Source of the DNA: Desertibacillus haloalkaliphilus
Lineage (GTDB): Bacteria > Bacillota > Bacilli > Bacillales > KJ1-10-99
Direction of reading: 5' to 3'
DNA: 64,000 bases
Assembly: GCF_019039105.1 (NCBI RefSeq)
Contig: NZ_JAHPIV010000012.1
Span: 115,920 to 179,919, forward strand
Part shown: positions 40,732-50,413 of the stretch, in pieces
How the letters are laid out: each line of letters starts with the position of its first letter
Position numbering within the stretch: the stretch's first letter is position 1
Notes under the pieces: generated by a model
Database searches by the model: none
Told to the model about the DNA's origin: nothing
What the model saw: only the letters and a program-made list of their open reading frames with translations
Position numbers and translations under genes: made by a program

Positions 40732-40732
40732 T

Positions 40733-40761
40733 TTGACACTCTTTTTTTCCATGATTATAAT
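40733..40761 (+). promoter_or_regulatory. sigma-A promoter of fur
   Basis: TTGACA (40733) and TATAAT (40756) with 17-base spacing are both perfect consensus; 37 bases before the GTG start. Confidence 0.85.
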
Positions 40762-40797
40762 TAGAATGGAAATGGTTATTGGGGAGGGGTTATGATC

Positions 40798-41244
40798 GTG
40801 GAAAAAAGAATTGAACGAATAAAAAAACAATTACATTCGCAAAGTTATAAATTAACTCCTCAAAGGGAAGCTACGGTTCGTGTCTTGTTAGAGCACGAGG
40901 AAGATCATTTAAGTGCGGAAGATGTATATTTACTTGTCAAGGAGAAAGCGCCAGAGATTGGGCTTGCGACCGTATATCGAACATTAGAGTTACTAAGTGA
41001 ATTAAAAGTGGTAGATAAAATCAACTTTGGTGACGGAGTTTCTCGTTATGACCTACGTCAAGAAGGAGCAGATCACTTTCATCACCATTTGGTTTGTATC
41101 GAATGTGGATCCGTTGATGAAATCCAGGAGGATTTACTTGGAGATGTAGAAAAAATCGTCGAACGTGACTGGAATTTTAAAATAAAAGATCATCGTTTAA
41201 CGTTCCATGGAATTTGTTATCGTTGTACAGATAAAGAAGAGTAA
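40798..41244 (+). CDS. fur: ferric uptake regulator Fur
   Basis: Iron-dependent repressor, 148 residues. The sequence tracks B. subtilis Fur nearly end to end (KLTPQREATVRVLLE, LSAEDVYLLVKEKAPEIGL, ADHFHHHLVCIECG, HGICYRC). Winged-helix domain is followed by a dimerisation domain with HFHHHLVC ligands; unlike the B. subtilis protein it has CIECG as a complete zinc CxxC pair. GTG 40798 is eight bases after GGGGAGGGG and matches the B. subtilis start; ATG 40792 is too close. Confidence 0.96.
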   Translation: MEKRIERIKKQLHSQSYKLTPQREATVRVLLEHEEDHLSAEDVYLLVKEKAPEIGLATVYRTLELLSELKVVDKINFGDGVSRYDLRQEGADHFHHHLVCIECGSVDEIQEDLLGDVEKIVERDWNFKIKDHRLTFHGICYRCTDKEE

Positions 41245-41372
41245 TTAAATAGAATGAATGAACCTTTTCGCTCATGAAGAGGTTTTTTTATATTTTGGTA
41301 TAAACTGTATTGTTTTTGGCATAGCTTGTAACAGGGAGTATTTTGTTGTTTTAGACAAGTCCTAAGGAGGTT

Positions 41373-41612
41373 ATGCCTTTGCGATCGTTTGTTACTGTTA
41401 TTTTAAGCGCAATTAAAGTTTTTATTCTCTTTATGGGATGCACATTGTTATTTTATTATGGTATTCTTTGGGTTAGTAAAGAATATGAAAGTTATCACCG
41501 TTATGATGAACCGCAAGGAAGAGCAGTAAAGGTTGTCCAAATGGAAGGGACAGACCCGAACACTCATTGGTTTATGGATCGTCTACTGTTCTTCTATCAT
41601 TATGGTGAATGA
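41373..41612 (+). CDS. yqzK: YqzK-family (DUF4227) small membrane protein
   Basis: 79 residues with one N-terminal transmembrane helix ([19 protein letters not shown]) and a polar C-terminus ending in [11 protein letters not shown], the family signature. ATG after AAGGAGG. It sits between fur and xerD as in B. subtilis. Function unknown. Confidence 0.88.
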   Translation: MPLRSFVTVILSAIKVFILFMGCTLLFYYGILWVSKEYESYHRYDEPQGRAVKVVQMEGTDPNTHWFMDRLLFFYHYGE

Positions 41613-41644
41613 TAATGGTGATTCTCATGTTAGGGGCGATGAAC

Positions 41645-42535
41645 ATGCAAAGCCAGATTGATGAGTTTTTACAATATTGTATCGTGGAACGTGGATTGTC
41701 TGCGAATACGGTTCAATCATACAAACGCGATTTAGGGCAGTACCAAAAGTATCTGTTTGAATTCAAACAATGTAAGGATTTTAGCCAAATAGACCGTACA
41801 ACGATTACTGATTACCTTTACTTTTTAAAAGAAAAAGGTCGCGCAGCATCTACAATCGCAAGGACGATTGCCTCGATTCGTGCACTTCATCAATTTTTAT
41901 TACGAGAAAAATTAACAGATCAAGACCCTTCCATTCATATTGAAACACCGAAAGCAGACAAGCGTTTACCAAAAGTATTATCAACTAGTGAAGTAGAATC
42001 ATTGTTAGCAGCACCTCATCGACATACACCATTCGATATGAGAAATAAAGCGATGTTGGAAGTGTTGTATGCAACTGGTATACGTGTTTCTGAGCTTTGT
42101 CAGTTGCAATTAGATGATGTTCATTTAAAAATGGGATTTATCCGCTGTATTGGGAAAGGGAATAAAGAGAGAATTATTCCCCTAGGTACGATGGCAGCAG
42201 ATGCTCTTACTACCTATCTTGAGCGGGGAAGACCTAAGCTTGTAAAGAAGGTCGATCACCGAACGTTGTTTGTTAATCATCATGGATCCCCTCTTTCTAG
42301 GCAAGGGTTTTGGAAGATTCTAAAGAAGTTAGCGCAAGAGGCTAACATCAAAAAAGACCTAACTCCTCACACCCTTCGACACTCATTTGCTACCCATTTA
42401 CTTGAGAACGGTGCTGATTTAAGAGCAGTTCAAGAGATGTTGGGACATGCCGATATTTCAACAACCCAAATTTACACACATGTGACTAAAACAAGATTAA
42501 AAGATGTTTACGCTGATTTTCATCCTCGCGCATAA
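41645..42535 (+). CDS. xerD: site-specific tyrosine recombinase XerD
   Basis: Resolves chromosome dimers at dif together with XerC/CodV. 296 residues from ATG 41645, exactly the B. subtilis length. SAM-like N-domain ([16 protein letters not shown]), catalytic residues Arg in [34 protein letters not shown] (nucleophile Tyr). AGGGGC lies seven bases upstream; several earlier in-frame ATGs back to 41609 have no such site. Confidence 0.95.
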   Translation: MQSQIDEFLQYCIVERGLSANTVQSYKRDLGQYQKYLFEFKQCKDFSQIDRTTITDYLYFLKEKGRAASTIARTIASIRALHQFLLREKLTDQDPSIHIETPKADKRLPKVLSTSEVESLLAAPHRHTPFDMRNKAMLEVLYATGIRVSELCQLQLDDVHLKMGFIRCIGKGNKERIIPLGTMAADALTTYLERGRPKLVKKVDHRTLFVNHHGSPLSRQGFWKILKKLAQEANIKKDLTPHTLRHSFATHLLENGADLRAVQEMLGHADISTTQIYTHVTKTRLKDVYADFHPRA

Positions 42536-42650
42536 ATGGGATTCTATTGTAGGGCCAACGAATATGCACGATCCTGCTTTTGCAGGATAATAAGGCGAAT
42601 GATTACATATAATTTGAATATAACGATGTGAAGTGAGGGTGATATTGAGA

Positions 42651-43832
42651 ATGACAGATTATCGTTTTAAAAGAATCTTTCTTATTGTGATGGATTCTGT
42701 TGGAATTGGGGAGGCACCGGATGCAAAGGAATTTAATGATGAAGGTGCTGATACATTAGGACATATAGCAGAACGAATGGATGGCTTACATATGCCGACA
42801 ATCGCAAGCTTAGGGTTAAGTCATATCCGAGAAATTAAAGGGATTGAAAAAGTTAAACAGCCATTAGGGCACTTTGGGAAGATGCAAGAAGCATCAACAG
42901 GAAAAGATACAATGACAGGGCATTGGGAAATTATGGGTCTTAATATAAAAGAGCCATTTCGAACGTTCCCTGATGGGTTTCCGGATAAGCTAATTAAAGC
43001 GATTGAAGATTTGTCTGGGCGCTCAGTGATTGGGAACAAGGTGGCCTCCGGTACTGAGATTCTTGATGAATTAGGTAAGGAGCATGTCGATACAGGGGCA
43101 TTAATTATTTATACGTCAGCGGATTCCGTCTTACAAATTGCTGCTCATGAGGATGTCGTACCAATCGAAGAACAATATGAAATTTGTGAAAAAGTTCGTG
43201 AGTTAACGTTGGATCCAGAATATATGGTTGGACGTATTATTGCACGACCGTTTATTGGGGAACCTGGACGTTGGGAACGTACCGCAAACCGCCATGATTA
43301 TGCTCTAAAGCCATTTGAGCGAACGGTGATGAATGAATTAAAGGATTCAGGCTACGATTCGATTGCGATCGGAAAGATTTCCGATATTTATGATGGCGAA
43401 GGAATTACTGAGTCTCTTCGTACGACGTCAAATCTTGATGGGATGGATAAAATTGTGCAAACGTTAAATCAAGATTTTACTGGACTCAGCTTTTTAAACT
43501 TGGTCGATTTCGATGCGAAGTTCGGTCATCGACGTGATCCGATTGGGTATGGTAAAGCGTTGGAGGAATTTGATGAGCGCTTGCCCGAGGTTCTTGAGAA
43601 ATTAACAGATGAAGATTTACTAATCATTACTGCTGATCACGGAAATGATCCAGTCCATCACGGCACCGATCATACTCGTGAATATGTTCCGTTGCTCGTC
43701 CATTACAAAGGTCAAAGTGAGGCGAGCGATTTAGGAATACGGCAGACCTTTGCTGATATTGGAGCAACCGTTGCTGAAAACTTTAACGTAAAAATACCAA
43801 AATACGGGAAGAGCTTTTTGAGTGAGATATAA
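42651..43832 (+). CDS. deoB: phosphopentomutase (copy 2, syntenic locus)
   Basis: 393 residues, full-length paralogue of the gene at 22741, sharing long blocks ([39 protein letters not shown]). ATG 42651 follows AGGGTGA. Its place after xerD equals that of B. subtilis drm, so this is the ancestral copy and the other is probably the acquired or duplicated one (inference). No operator of the nucleoside-island type was seen upstream. Confidence 0.96.
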   Translation: MTDYRFKRIFLIVMDSVGIGEAPDAKEFNDEGADTLGHIAERMDGLHMPTIASLGLSHIREIKGIEKVKQPLGHFGKMQEASTGKDTMTGHWEIMGLNIKEPFRTFPDGFPDKLIKAIEDLSGRSVIGNKVASGTEILDELGKEHVDTGALIIYTSADSVLQIAAHEDVVPIEEQYEICEKVRELTLDPEYMVGRIIARPFIGEPGRWERTANRHDYALKPFERTVMNELKDSGYDSIAIGKISDIYDGEGITESLRTTSNLDGMDKIVQTLNQDFTGLSFLNLVDFDAKFGHRRDPIGYGKALEEFDERLPEVLEKLTDEDLLIITADHGNDPVHHGTDHTREYVPLLVHYKGQSEASDLGIRQTFADIGATVAENFNVKIPKYGKSFLSEI

Positions 43833-43944
43833 GATTAGGATATCTCCTGACCTGGGGCAACCTTTATAAGCTTTTAAAAGTTGCAACGTTCTAAGGATCT
43901 ATATTAGGTGTTATCAGTATGTTACTAACGATGGGGTGATCGTC

Positions 43945-45246
43945 ATGCGCATGGTTGACATAATACAAAAAAAACGTAATGGAAATGAATTAACAGATGA
44001 AGAAATTCGCTTTTTCATAAAAGGATATACAGAGGAAAGCATCCCTGATTACCAAGCGTCCGCTCTATTAATGTCGATTTATTTTAAAGGAATGACTCCT
44101 CAAGAAACAGCGACGTTAACGAAGGCGATGGTTGAGTCTGGTGAGACTATTGATTTGTCAGCGATTGATGGGGTGAAAGTTGATAAGCATTCTACAGGTG
44201 GCGTCGGTGATAAAGTGACATTTATTGTCGCACCTCTTGTTGCTTCTGTTGATGTACCTGTTGCGAAGATGAGCGGTCGAGGACTTGGCCATACAGGTGG
44301 TACGCTTGATAAGCTTGAATCAATACGTGGGTTTAATATTGCGATTTCCAAAGAGGAATTTGTCGCTAATGTTAACAATCATAAGCTTTCTGTTGCTGGA
44401 CAAACCGGTAATTTAGCACCTGCAGATAAAAAATTATATGCCCTTCGAGATGTAACGGCAACGGTCGATTCGATTCCGTTAATTGCTGGTTCGATTATGA
44501 GTAAAAAGCTAGCTTCAGGAGCGGATGGCATTGTCCTTGATGTGAAAACAGGGACCGGTGCGTTTATGAAGACGTTAAAGGAAGCTGAGGCTCTCGCTAA
44601 AGAAATGGTAAGTATTGGCCAGAATCTTGGACGTAACACGGTTGCTGTGATTAGCGATATGAATCAACCGCTTGGTTTTGAAGTTGGAAATGCAAATGAA
44701 GTAAAGGAAGCCGTTGAGGTTCTACAAGGAAAGGAAGTCAATGATCTAAGGAAGCTTTCCTTAGAATTAGGCGCACATATGGCTGTGTTTGCGAACGTAT
44801 TTGCTACGTATGACGAGGCTTATGCGGCGTTGGAGAAAAACCTTGAAAATGGGAAGGCTTTTACCGCTTTCCGTAACATGGTTGAAGCTCAAGGTGGGGA
44901 TGTAGGGATGATTGATGATCTTACAAAGCTACCAAAAGCTTCTCATCACATTGAAGTGAAGGCGCACCAAGATGGATATGTTGCAGCGATTGACGCTGAA
45001 ACGATTGGGGTCGCTGCCATGCACCTTGGTGCTGGTCGGGCAACAAAAGAGGATAAAATCGACCATAGTGTTGGCCTTTCATTAAAGAAAAAAGTTGGAG
45101 ATGCTGTACGTGCTGGTGAACCACTTGTAGTGATTCATTCAAACGATGAAGACCCGGAAGTATCCATTAATAAAGTTTATGAAGCATATGAAATATCCGA
45201 CGAGAAACCAGATACACTAGAATTGATTTATAAAGTAATCGATTGA
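43945..45246 (+). CDS. pdp: pyrimidine-nucleoside phosphorylase (copy 2)
   Basis: 433 residues, paralogue of 20319. Signature [19 protein letters not shown], so the usual TTT after GVGD is KVT here, a change in the phosphate/ribose loop region; [11 protein letters not shown] is conserved. ATG 43945 after GGGGTGATC. In B. subtilis pupG occupies this place between drm and dacF; here it is pdp. Terminator at 45256. Confidence 0.95.
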   Translation: MRMVDIIQKKRNGNELTDEEIRFFIKGYTEESIPDYQASALLMSIYFKGMTPQETATLTKAMVESGETIDLSAIDGVKVDKHSTGGVGDKVTFIVAPLVASVDVPVAKMSGRGLGHTGGTLDKLESIRGFNIAISKEEFVANVNNHKLSVAGQTGNLAPADKKLYALRDVTATVDSIPLIAGSIMSKKLASGADGIVLDVKTGTGAFMKTLKEAEALAKEMVSIGQNLGRNTVAVISDMNQPLGFEVGNANEVKEAVEVLQGKEVNDLRKLSLELGAHMAVFANVFATYDEAYAALEKNLENGKAFTAFRNMVEAQGGDVGMIDDLTKLPKASHHIEVKAHQDGYVAAIDAETIGVAAMHLGAGRATKEDKIDHSVGLSLKKKVGDAVRAGEPLVVIHSNDEDPEVSINKVYEAYEISDEKPDTLELIYKVID

Positions 45247-45255
45247 TCTAGGATG

Positions 45256-45299
45256 AAGCTGATCGAAAATGGAGAGCCATTTTTCGATCAGCTTTTTTT
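45256..45299 (+). terminator. terminator of the deoB-pdp operon
   Basis: AAGCTGATCGAAAATGG pairs with CCATTTTTCGATCAGCTT (one bulge), followed by TTTTT. Confidence 0.88.
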
Positions 45300-45468
45300 G
45301 TGTGGTAAAGGGACGGAGTGCGCGAACAGGGAGAAAAAATCAGTGAAGTACGCTTACTCGCACCGCCTTAGGATTGAATTATGAGGGCAGTTTCACTGAG
45401 GTGAGAAGAAGTTGATTTTCTAAGGTTCGCTTCTCATATGAATTGGAGATAAAAATTTCCTGATTTAG

Positions 45469-45497
45469 GTATAAAACAATAAATTTTGGAAAACACT
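45469..45497 (+). promoter_or_regulatory. possible sigma-F promoter of dacF
   Basis: GTATA at 45469 and GGAAAACACT at 45488, 14 bases apart, resemble the forespore sigma-F pattern (GYATA / GGNNANANT) with two mismatches in the -10. dacF is sigma-F dependent in B. subtilis. Confidence 0.38.
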
Positions 45498-45524
45498 TTA
45501 ATAAAACGAATGGAGGTACGAGTG

Positions 45525-46682
45525 ATGAGGGGATTGATTACGAGCATTTTAAGTGTAGTTTTACTAACAGGAATCGTTACGCCAGTGGCGCTTGCTGAAG
45601 AAAGTTCGATCAATTTAGCGCCTGATGCTTCATCAGCGATTTTAATTGAACGGGATACAGGGACGGTTTTATTTGAAAAAAATAGTCAAGAGAAGCTTCC
45701 GCCGGCGAGCATGACGAAGATTATGACAATGCTTCTGATCATGGAGGCACTCGATAAGGGTCAGATTAAATTAGATGAAAAGGTGCGAACAAGTGAAAGG
45801 GCTGCTTCGATGGGAGGTTCACAAATCTTTTTGGAACCTGGTGAAGAAATGACGGTTGCGGAGTTATTAAAAGCAATCGCTGTTGCATCTGGTAATGATG
45901 CCTCGGTAGCAATGGCAGAACATATTGCTGGATCAGAGGAGGCATTTGTAGAAATGATGAATGAGAAGGCAAAAGAGTTAGGGGCTGAGCAGACAAATTT
46001 TATAAATTCAAATGGTCTTCCAGCAGAGAATCATTATACGACAGCAGAAGATTTGGCATTGATCTCTAAAGAATTGTTAAAGTATGAAGACATTACAAAC
46101 TATACAGGTATTTATGAGGATTACCTTCGTGAAAATACAGATGATGAATTTTGGCTAGTGAATACGAATAAACTGGTTAAATTTTATCCGGGGGTTGATG
46201 GCTTGAAAACAGGTTATACTCGTGAGGCGCAATATTGCTTAACCGCAACTGCAGAAAAAAATGGGATGAGAGTGATCTCTGTTGTTATGGGGGCCAGCTC
46301 ACCTAAAGAACGTAATAAACAAATCACCGAGATGCTTGATTATGCGTTTAGTCAGTATACGACTCATAACCTTTATGAACGAAACCATGTAATTGATGAG
46401 GTTAAGATAAGCAAGGGACATAAAGGAAAAGTAGAAGCAGTGACATCTGGGTCAGTGTCAATTTTAACGAAAAAAGGTGCAAGTGTTGAGGATGCAACGG
46501 AAAAAGTAGTGCTAGAAGAGGGATTACAAGCGCCGATTAAAAAGGGCGACCAAGTAGGAACATTAATCATTGAACAAGGTGGTAGCGTATTGTCGGAAAC
46601 GAAGCTGGTAGCTAAAGAAGATATTAATGACGCATCATGGTGGTTGTTATTTAAACGTACACTAGGTAAATTCGCTGGGTAG
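45525..46682 (+). CDS. dacF: D-alanyl-D-alanine carboxypeptidase DacF
   Basis: Penicillin-binding protein that trims peptidoglycan peptides in the forespore. 385 residues from ATG 45525 (after GGAGGTACGAG). Signal peptide cleaves near PVALA-EE; active-site motifs SMTK (SxxK), SGND and KTG in order; C-terminal PBP5-like domain and a terminal amphipathic helix (DASWWLLFKRTLGKF) that anchors to the membrane. Placed before spoIIA as in B. subtilis. Confidence 0.95.
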   Translation: MRGLITSILSVVLLTGIVTPVALAEESSINLAPDASSAILIERDTGTVLFEKNSQEKLPPASMTKIMTMLLIMEALDKGQIKLDEKVRTSERAASMGGSQIFLEPGEEMTVAELLKAIAVASGNDASVAMAEHIAGSEEAFVEMMNEKAKELGAEQTNFINSNGLPAENHYTTAEDLALISKELLKYEDITNYTGIYEDYLRENTDDEFWLVNTNKLVKFYPGVDGLKTGYTREAQYCLTATAEKNGMRVISVVMGASSPKERNKQITEMLDYAFSQYTTHNLYERNHVIDEVKISKGHKGKVEAVTSGSVSILTKKGASVEDATEKVVLEEGLQAPIKKGDQVGTLIIEQGGSVLSETKLVAKEDINDASWWLLFKRTLGKFAG

Positions 46683-46874
46683 AGTTAGATTCACTTTAAA
46701 AACCTCAAGGTGTGTTAAAACGAAATACCACTATTTTTCGCAAATAATCACTAGTTTTGTCACCGAGAAGGACAATGCATAAAGGATAGCGAAAAACTCA
46801 CTACAGAATAATTGGTGATCTGTGTCCTGTAGTACACAGTATTACTTCAACTATCTTTGAGGGAGTGAGGATTG

Positions 46875-47225
46875 GTGAGTTTACAAGTAGACCTTGAACG
46901 TAAAGGCAGCGTCCTTTGTGTGAGATTAAGTGGAGAGCTAGATCACCACACAGCAGAAACATTAAGAACGCAAGTAGATGAAGAAATAGTGAAATACCAA
47001 ATGAAGCATATTATTTTAAATTTAGAGCAGTTATCCTTTATGGACAGTTCTGGATTAGGTGTCATTCTCGGACGTTATAAACAAGTGAAAAATAATGATG
47101 GGGAGATGGTTGTTTGTGCCATTTCTCCAGCTGTCAAGCGATTATTTGAAATGTCAGGTTTGTTTAAGATTGTTCGACTTGAAGAGAGTGAACAATTTGC
47201 TTTGCAAACATTGGGGGTGGCTTAA
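46875..47225 (+). CDS. spoIIAA: anti-anti-sigma factor SpoIIAA
   Basis: STAS-domain protein that frees sigma-F by binding SpoIIAB when unphosphorylated. 116 residues; the phosphorylated serine lies in [21 protein letters not shown] 46875 follows GAGGGAG. First gene of the spoIIA operon. A weak sigma-H-like AGGATAG...GAAT occurs at 46783-46809. Confidence 0.96.
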   Translation: MSLQVDLERKGSVLCVRLSGELDHHTAETLRTQVDEEIVKYQMKHIILNLEQLSFMDSSGLGVILGRYKQVKNNDGEMVVCAISPAVKRLFEMSGLFKIVRLEESEQFALQTLGVA

Positions 47226-47227
47226 TG

Positions 47228-47668
47228 ATGAAGAATGTGATGAATTTAGCGTTCTCAGCTTTAAGCCAAAATGAATCATTTGCAAGAGTCACCGTCGGAT
47301 CTTTTGTCGCTCAATTAGATCCAACGATGGACGAACTAACGGAAATTAAAACGGTTGTTTCAGAAGCGGTCACAAATGCAATTATCCATGGGTACCATAA
47401 TCAACCAGAAGGTATGGTCTATATTACGGTTACGCTTGACCAAGGTGTCATTGAATTGACGATCAAAGATGAGGGCATAGGAATAGCAGATATTGATGAG
47501 GCAAGACAACCGTTATATACGACGAAACCAGAGTTAGAACGTTCCGGTATGGGGTTTACGATTATGGAAAATTTCATGGATGAAGTCAAAGTTGTATCTG
47601 AAGCGATGATGGGAACTACGATCTATTTACGAAAGCATCTCTCAAAAAGTAAAGCGTTATGCAATTAA
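47228..47668 (+). CDS. spoIIAB: anti-sigma-F factor and kinase SpoIIAB
   Basis: Holds sigma-F inactive and phosphorylates SpoIIAA. 146 residues, GHKL ATPase fold with N-box [11 protein letters not shown] and G-boxes DEGIGI and SGMGFTIME. Homology favours ATG 47228 ([12 protein letters not shown]); ATG 47225 overlaps the spoIIAA stop and is equally spaced from GGGGG. Confidence 0.96.
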   Translation: MKNVMNLAFSALSQNESFARVTVGSFVAQLDPTMDELTEIKTVVSEAVTNAIIHGYHNQPEGMVYITVTLDQGVIELTIKDEGIGIADIDEARQPLYTTKPELERSGMGFTIMENFMDEVKVVSEAMMGTTIYLRKHLSKSKALCN

Positions 47669-47680
47669 GGGGTTCTGCTA

Positions 47681-48439
47681 ATGGATGTGGAGGTTAAGAA
47701 CGGGAATAAAGATGCATACTTGAAGGATGATGAGGTAAAAAAGTTAATCGAGCTAAGCCAAGCTGGTGACCAAAGCGCAAGAGATATGATCGTTAATAAA
47801 AATACACGTCTGGTATGGTCTGTCGTGCAGCGTTTTTTAAACCGGGGCTATGAACCAGACGATTTATTCCAAATTGGTTGTATAGGATTGATTAAATCCG
47901 TGGATAAATTTGATCTTTCCTATGATGTGAAATTTTCAACGTATGCTGTTCCAATGATTATAGGGGAAATCCAACGGTTTTTACGAGATGATGGAACGGT
48001 CAAAGTCAGTCGCTCGTTAAAAGAATTAGGGAATAAGATTCGCAAAGTGAAAGATGAAATGTCAAAGACGCTCGGACGTGTACCAACCGTCAATGAAATT
48101 GCTGAAAAGCTTGAGATCTCACCCGAAGAGGTTGTCTTTGCTGGAGAGGCAAGCCGAACGCTATCTTCCATTCATGAAACGGTATATGAAAATGATGGTG
48201 ATCCAATTACGTTATTAGATCAAATCGCTGACCATTCCGAGACGAAGTGGTTTGACAAAATTGCTTTAAAGGAAGCGATTCGACATTTAGAAGAGCGTGA
48301 ACGGTTAATTGTCTATTTGCGTTACTATAAAGATCAAACACAATCTGAGGTTGCTGGCAGGTTGGGAATCTCGCAAGTTCAAGTGTCAAGGCTCGAAAAG
48401 AAAATACTTGAGCATATTAAAGGTCAAATGGGTGAATAA
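47681..48439 (+). CDS. sigF: RNA polymerase sigma-F factor
   Basis: First forespore-specific sigma factor, 252 residues. Region 2 contains DDLFQIGCIGLIKSVDKFD and FSTYAVPMIIGEIQRF; region 4 contains the helix-turn-helix QSEVAGRLGISQVQVSRLEK. Nearly identical blocks to B. subtilis SigF. Third gene of spoIIA. In B. subtilis spoVAA-AF follows directly; here spoVAD follows after 262 bases. Confidence 0.97.
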   Translation: MDVEVKNGNKDAYLKDDEVKKLIELSQAGDQSARDMIVNKNTRLVWSVVQRFLNRGYEPDDLFQIGCIGLIKSVDKFDLSYDVKFSTYAVPMIIGEIQRFLRDDGTVKVSRSLKELGNKIRKVKDEMSKTLGRVPTVNEIAEKLEISPEEVVFAGEASRTLSSIHETVYENDGDPITLLDQIADHSETKWFDKIALKEAIRHLEERERLIVYLRYYKDQTQSEVAGRLGISQVQVSRLEKKILEHIKGQMGE

Positions 48440-48701
48440 CCATTTGACCTTTTTCTATTGGGAATAACTGGTGGAAATAGATTTAGAATGAGTCAAGCTG
48501 TTATGGAACATACTAACGACAAGAAGCACCCTTCATATTGTCTAGTAGTCGCAAGGCAGCGGTAGCTGCTTAATATAGGTGTGCAAGCGATTTTTACTCG
48601 TCCTATATAGAAAGTGAAGGTAATCCATGGTCAAGATAAGCAGTGACTGAACTTGAAATACGAATAAGGGGCGAGGAAAACGACGTGGAGGAGGCTTACA
48701 A

Positions 48702-49715
48702 TTGAAGCGCAAGGGTAAGCAGACGTGGTGCTTTGAAAATAACATATATATAACATCAACAGGAACAGCGGTAGGTCCTCTTGAGGGAAAGGGACCGTTA
48801 TCAGATCAATTTGACAAAGTATTTGATAGCCTCTACTGCGGTGAAGTGAACTGGGAAAAGGCTGAGCAACGATTAATGACTGAGGCTATCAATAGTTGTT
48901 TGCAGAAGGTTAATAAGTCAAAAGGTGAGATTGATGTTCTGCTTGCCGGCGATTTATTGAATCAAAATGTAACGTCAAGTTATGTCGCTAGAGAAATGGA
49001 AATTCCTTTTTTAGGAGTGTTTGCAGCATGTTCGACGATTACAGAGTCACTTGCATTAGCGTCAGTGTTAGTGGACGGTGGTTATGCTACTGACGTACTT
49101 GCGGCAACAAGCAGTCATAATGCCACAGCTGAACGACAATTTCGTTACCCAACTGAATTTGGCGGACAGAAGCCTGCCACGGCTACGTTTACTGTAACGG
49201 GTGCTGGAGCAGCTTATATTAGTAAAGAGAAAGCGAATATAAAAATTAGTGAAGCAACGATTGGGAGAGTAATCGATCTTGGGATGAAGAACCCCTATGA
49301 TATGGGATCTGCGATGGCCCCGGCTGCCTTTGATACAATCATTGCTCATTTAAATGATACGAATAGAGAGGTTACTGATTACGATTTAATCGTTACTGGA
49401 GACCTGTCTCGGGTTGGGAGTTCAATTATAAAAGGACTCTTAGAAGAGCATGGACATGATGTGCAAGCCAACTATGCTGATTGCGGTTTAATGGTTTTTG
49501 GTCCGGGGCAACCAACCTTTGCTGGAGGAAGCGGTTGTGCTTGTCCTGCAGTGGTCACGTTAGGTCACCTTGTTAACGAGATGAAAAATGGAACATTAAG
49601 ACGATTACTAGTCGTTGCAACTGGAGCTTTATTAAATCCGACAATGATTCAGCAAAAAGAATCAATTCCTTGTATTGCACATGGAATTGTTCTTGAGTCG
49701 ACTGCTACCTCGTAA
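48702..49715 (+). CDS. spoVAD: stage V sporulation protein AD
   Basis: 337 residues with a thiolase-like fold; part of the spore channel that moves dipicolinic acid and binds it. Conserved GDLLNQNVTSSY, FAACSTITESL, GGSGCACPAVV. TTG start after GGAGG. It is the first spoVA gene behind sigF; spoVAA, AB and AC are not present between. Gap 48440-48701 holds only a short frame without a ribosome binding site. Confidence 0.93.
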   Translation: MKRKGKQTWCFENNIYITSTGTAVGPLEGKGPLSDQFDKVFDSLYCGEVNWEKAEQRLMTEAINSCLQKVNKSKGEIDVLLAGDLLNQNVTSSYVAREMEIPFLGVFAACSTITESLALASVLVDGGYATDVLAATSSHNATAERQFRYPTEFGGQKPATATFTVTGAGAAYISKEKANIKISEATIGRVIDLGMKNPYDMGSAMAPAAFDTIIAHLNDTNREVTDYDLIVTGDLSRVGSSIIKGLLEEHGHDVQANYADCGLMVFGPGQPTFAGGSGCACPAVVTLGHLVNEMKNGTLRRLLVVATGALLNPTMIQQKESIPCIAHGIVLESTATS

Positions 49716-49843
49716 TGCCTGTACTAGCCATTTAGATGTAGATTAGCTTTTGTAAAAAGTTTGTTTGCTAGCTAGGGTATGTAAGACATAAATGTTAAGT
49801 TTCAGCGACATGCTAAGAGTTAGAGACTAAGGGGTGAGTGACA

Positions 49844-50413
49844 TTGGATGAGAAAAAGCGCGTGATTCTAGTTACAGACGGTGATGAGTCAGCCAAACAA
49901 GCTGTTCAGCTTGTCGCACAGCAAATTGGTGGACGGTGTATTTCTCAATCGTGGGGGAATCCTTCACGATTAACAGGGGAAGAACTTGTTACATTAATAA
50001 AAAAAACACCTTATGACCCTGTGCTCGTTATGTTTGATGATAGCGGTTATCACGAAGAGGGCAGAGGGGAACACGCGATGCGAGTCGTTGCGACTCACCC
50101 TGAGTTTACGATTCTTGGAGCAATTGCTGTGGCATCCACTACCCATTTTTCGGAATGGACGAAGGTAGATGTCTCGGTTGATCGTTACGGAAATTTAACA
50201 GAATATGGTGTCGACAAGTATGGATTACAAGACCTTGAAGTTGGCAGAATAGACGGGGACACGGTTTATAGCCTCGACCAATTACATATTCCCGTCATCG
50301 TCGGTGTTGGCGATATCGGGAAAATGGCAGGGCAGGATACAGTAGAAAAGGGGGCTCCTATCACAAGAAAAGCGGTGGAGATTATATTAGAACGGAGCGG
50401 ATATTATGACTGA
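49844..50413 (+). CDS. spoVAEA: stage V sporulation protein AEa
   Basis: 189 residues, soluble, of the SpoVAEa type ([15 protein letters not shown] at start; [15 protein letters not shown]). I choose TTG 49844, six bases after GGGGTGA; GTG 49838 abuts that site. The stop lies inside the start of spoVAF (8-base overlap), so translation is coupled. The integral membrane SpoVAEb is not encoded here. Confidence 0.9.
   Translation: MDEKKRVILVTDGDESAKQAVQLVAQQIGGRCISQSWGNPSRLTGEELVTLIKKTPYDPVLVMFDDSGYHEEGRGEHAMRVVATHPEFTILGAIAVASTTHFSEWTKVDVSVDRYGNLTEYGVDKYGLQDLEVGRIDGDTVYSLDQLHIPVIVGVGDIGKMAGQDTVEKGAPITRKAVEIILERSGYYD

Noticed and set aside
48487..48564. 25-codon frame after sigF, considered as a remnant of spoVAA
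   Set aside because: No ribosome binding site and no resemblance to SpoVAA, AB or AC.
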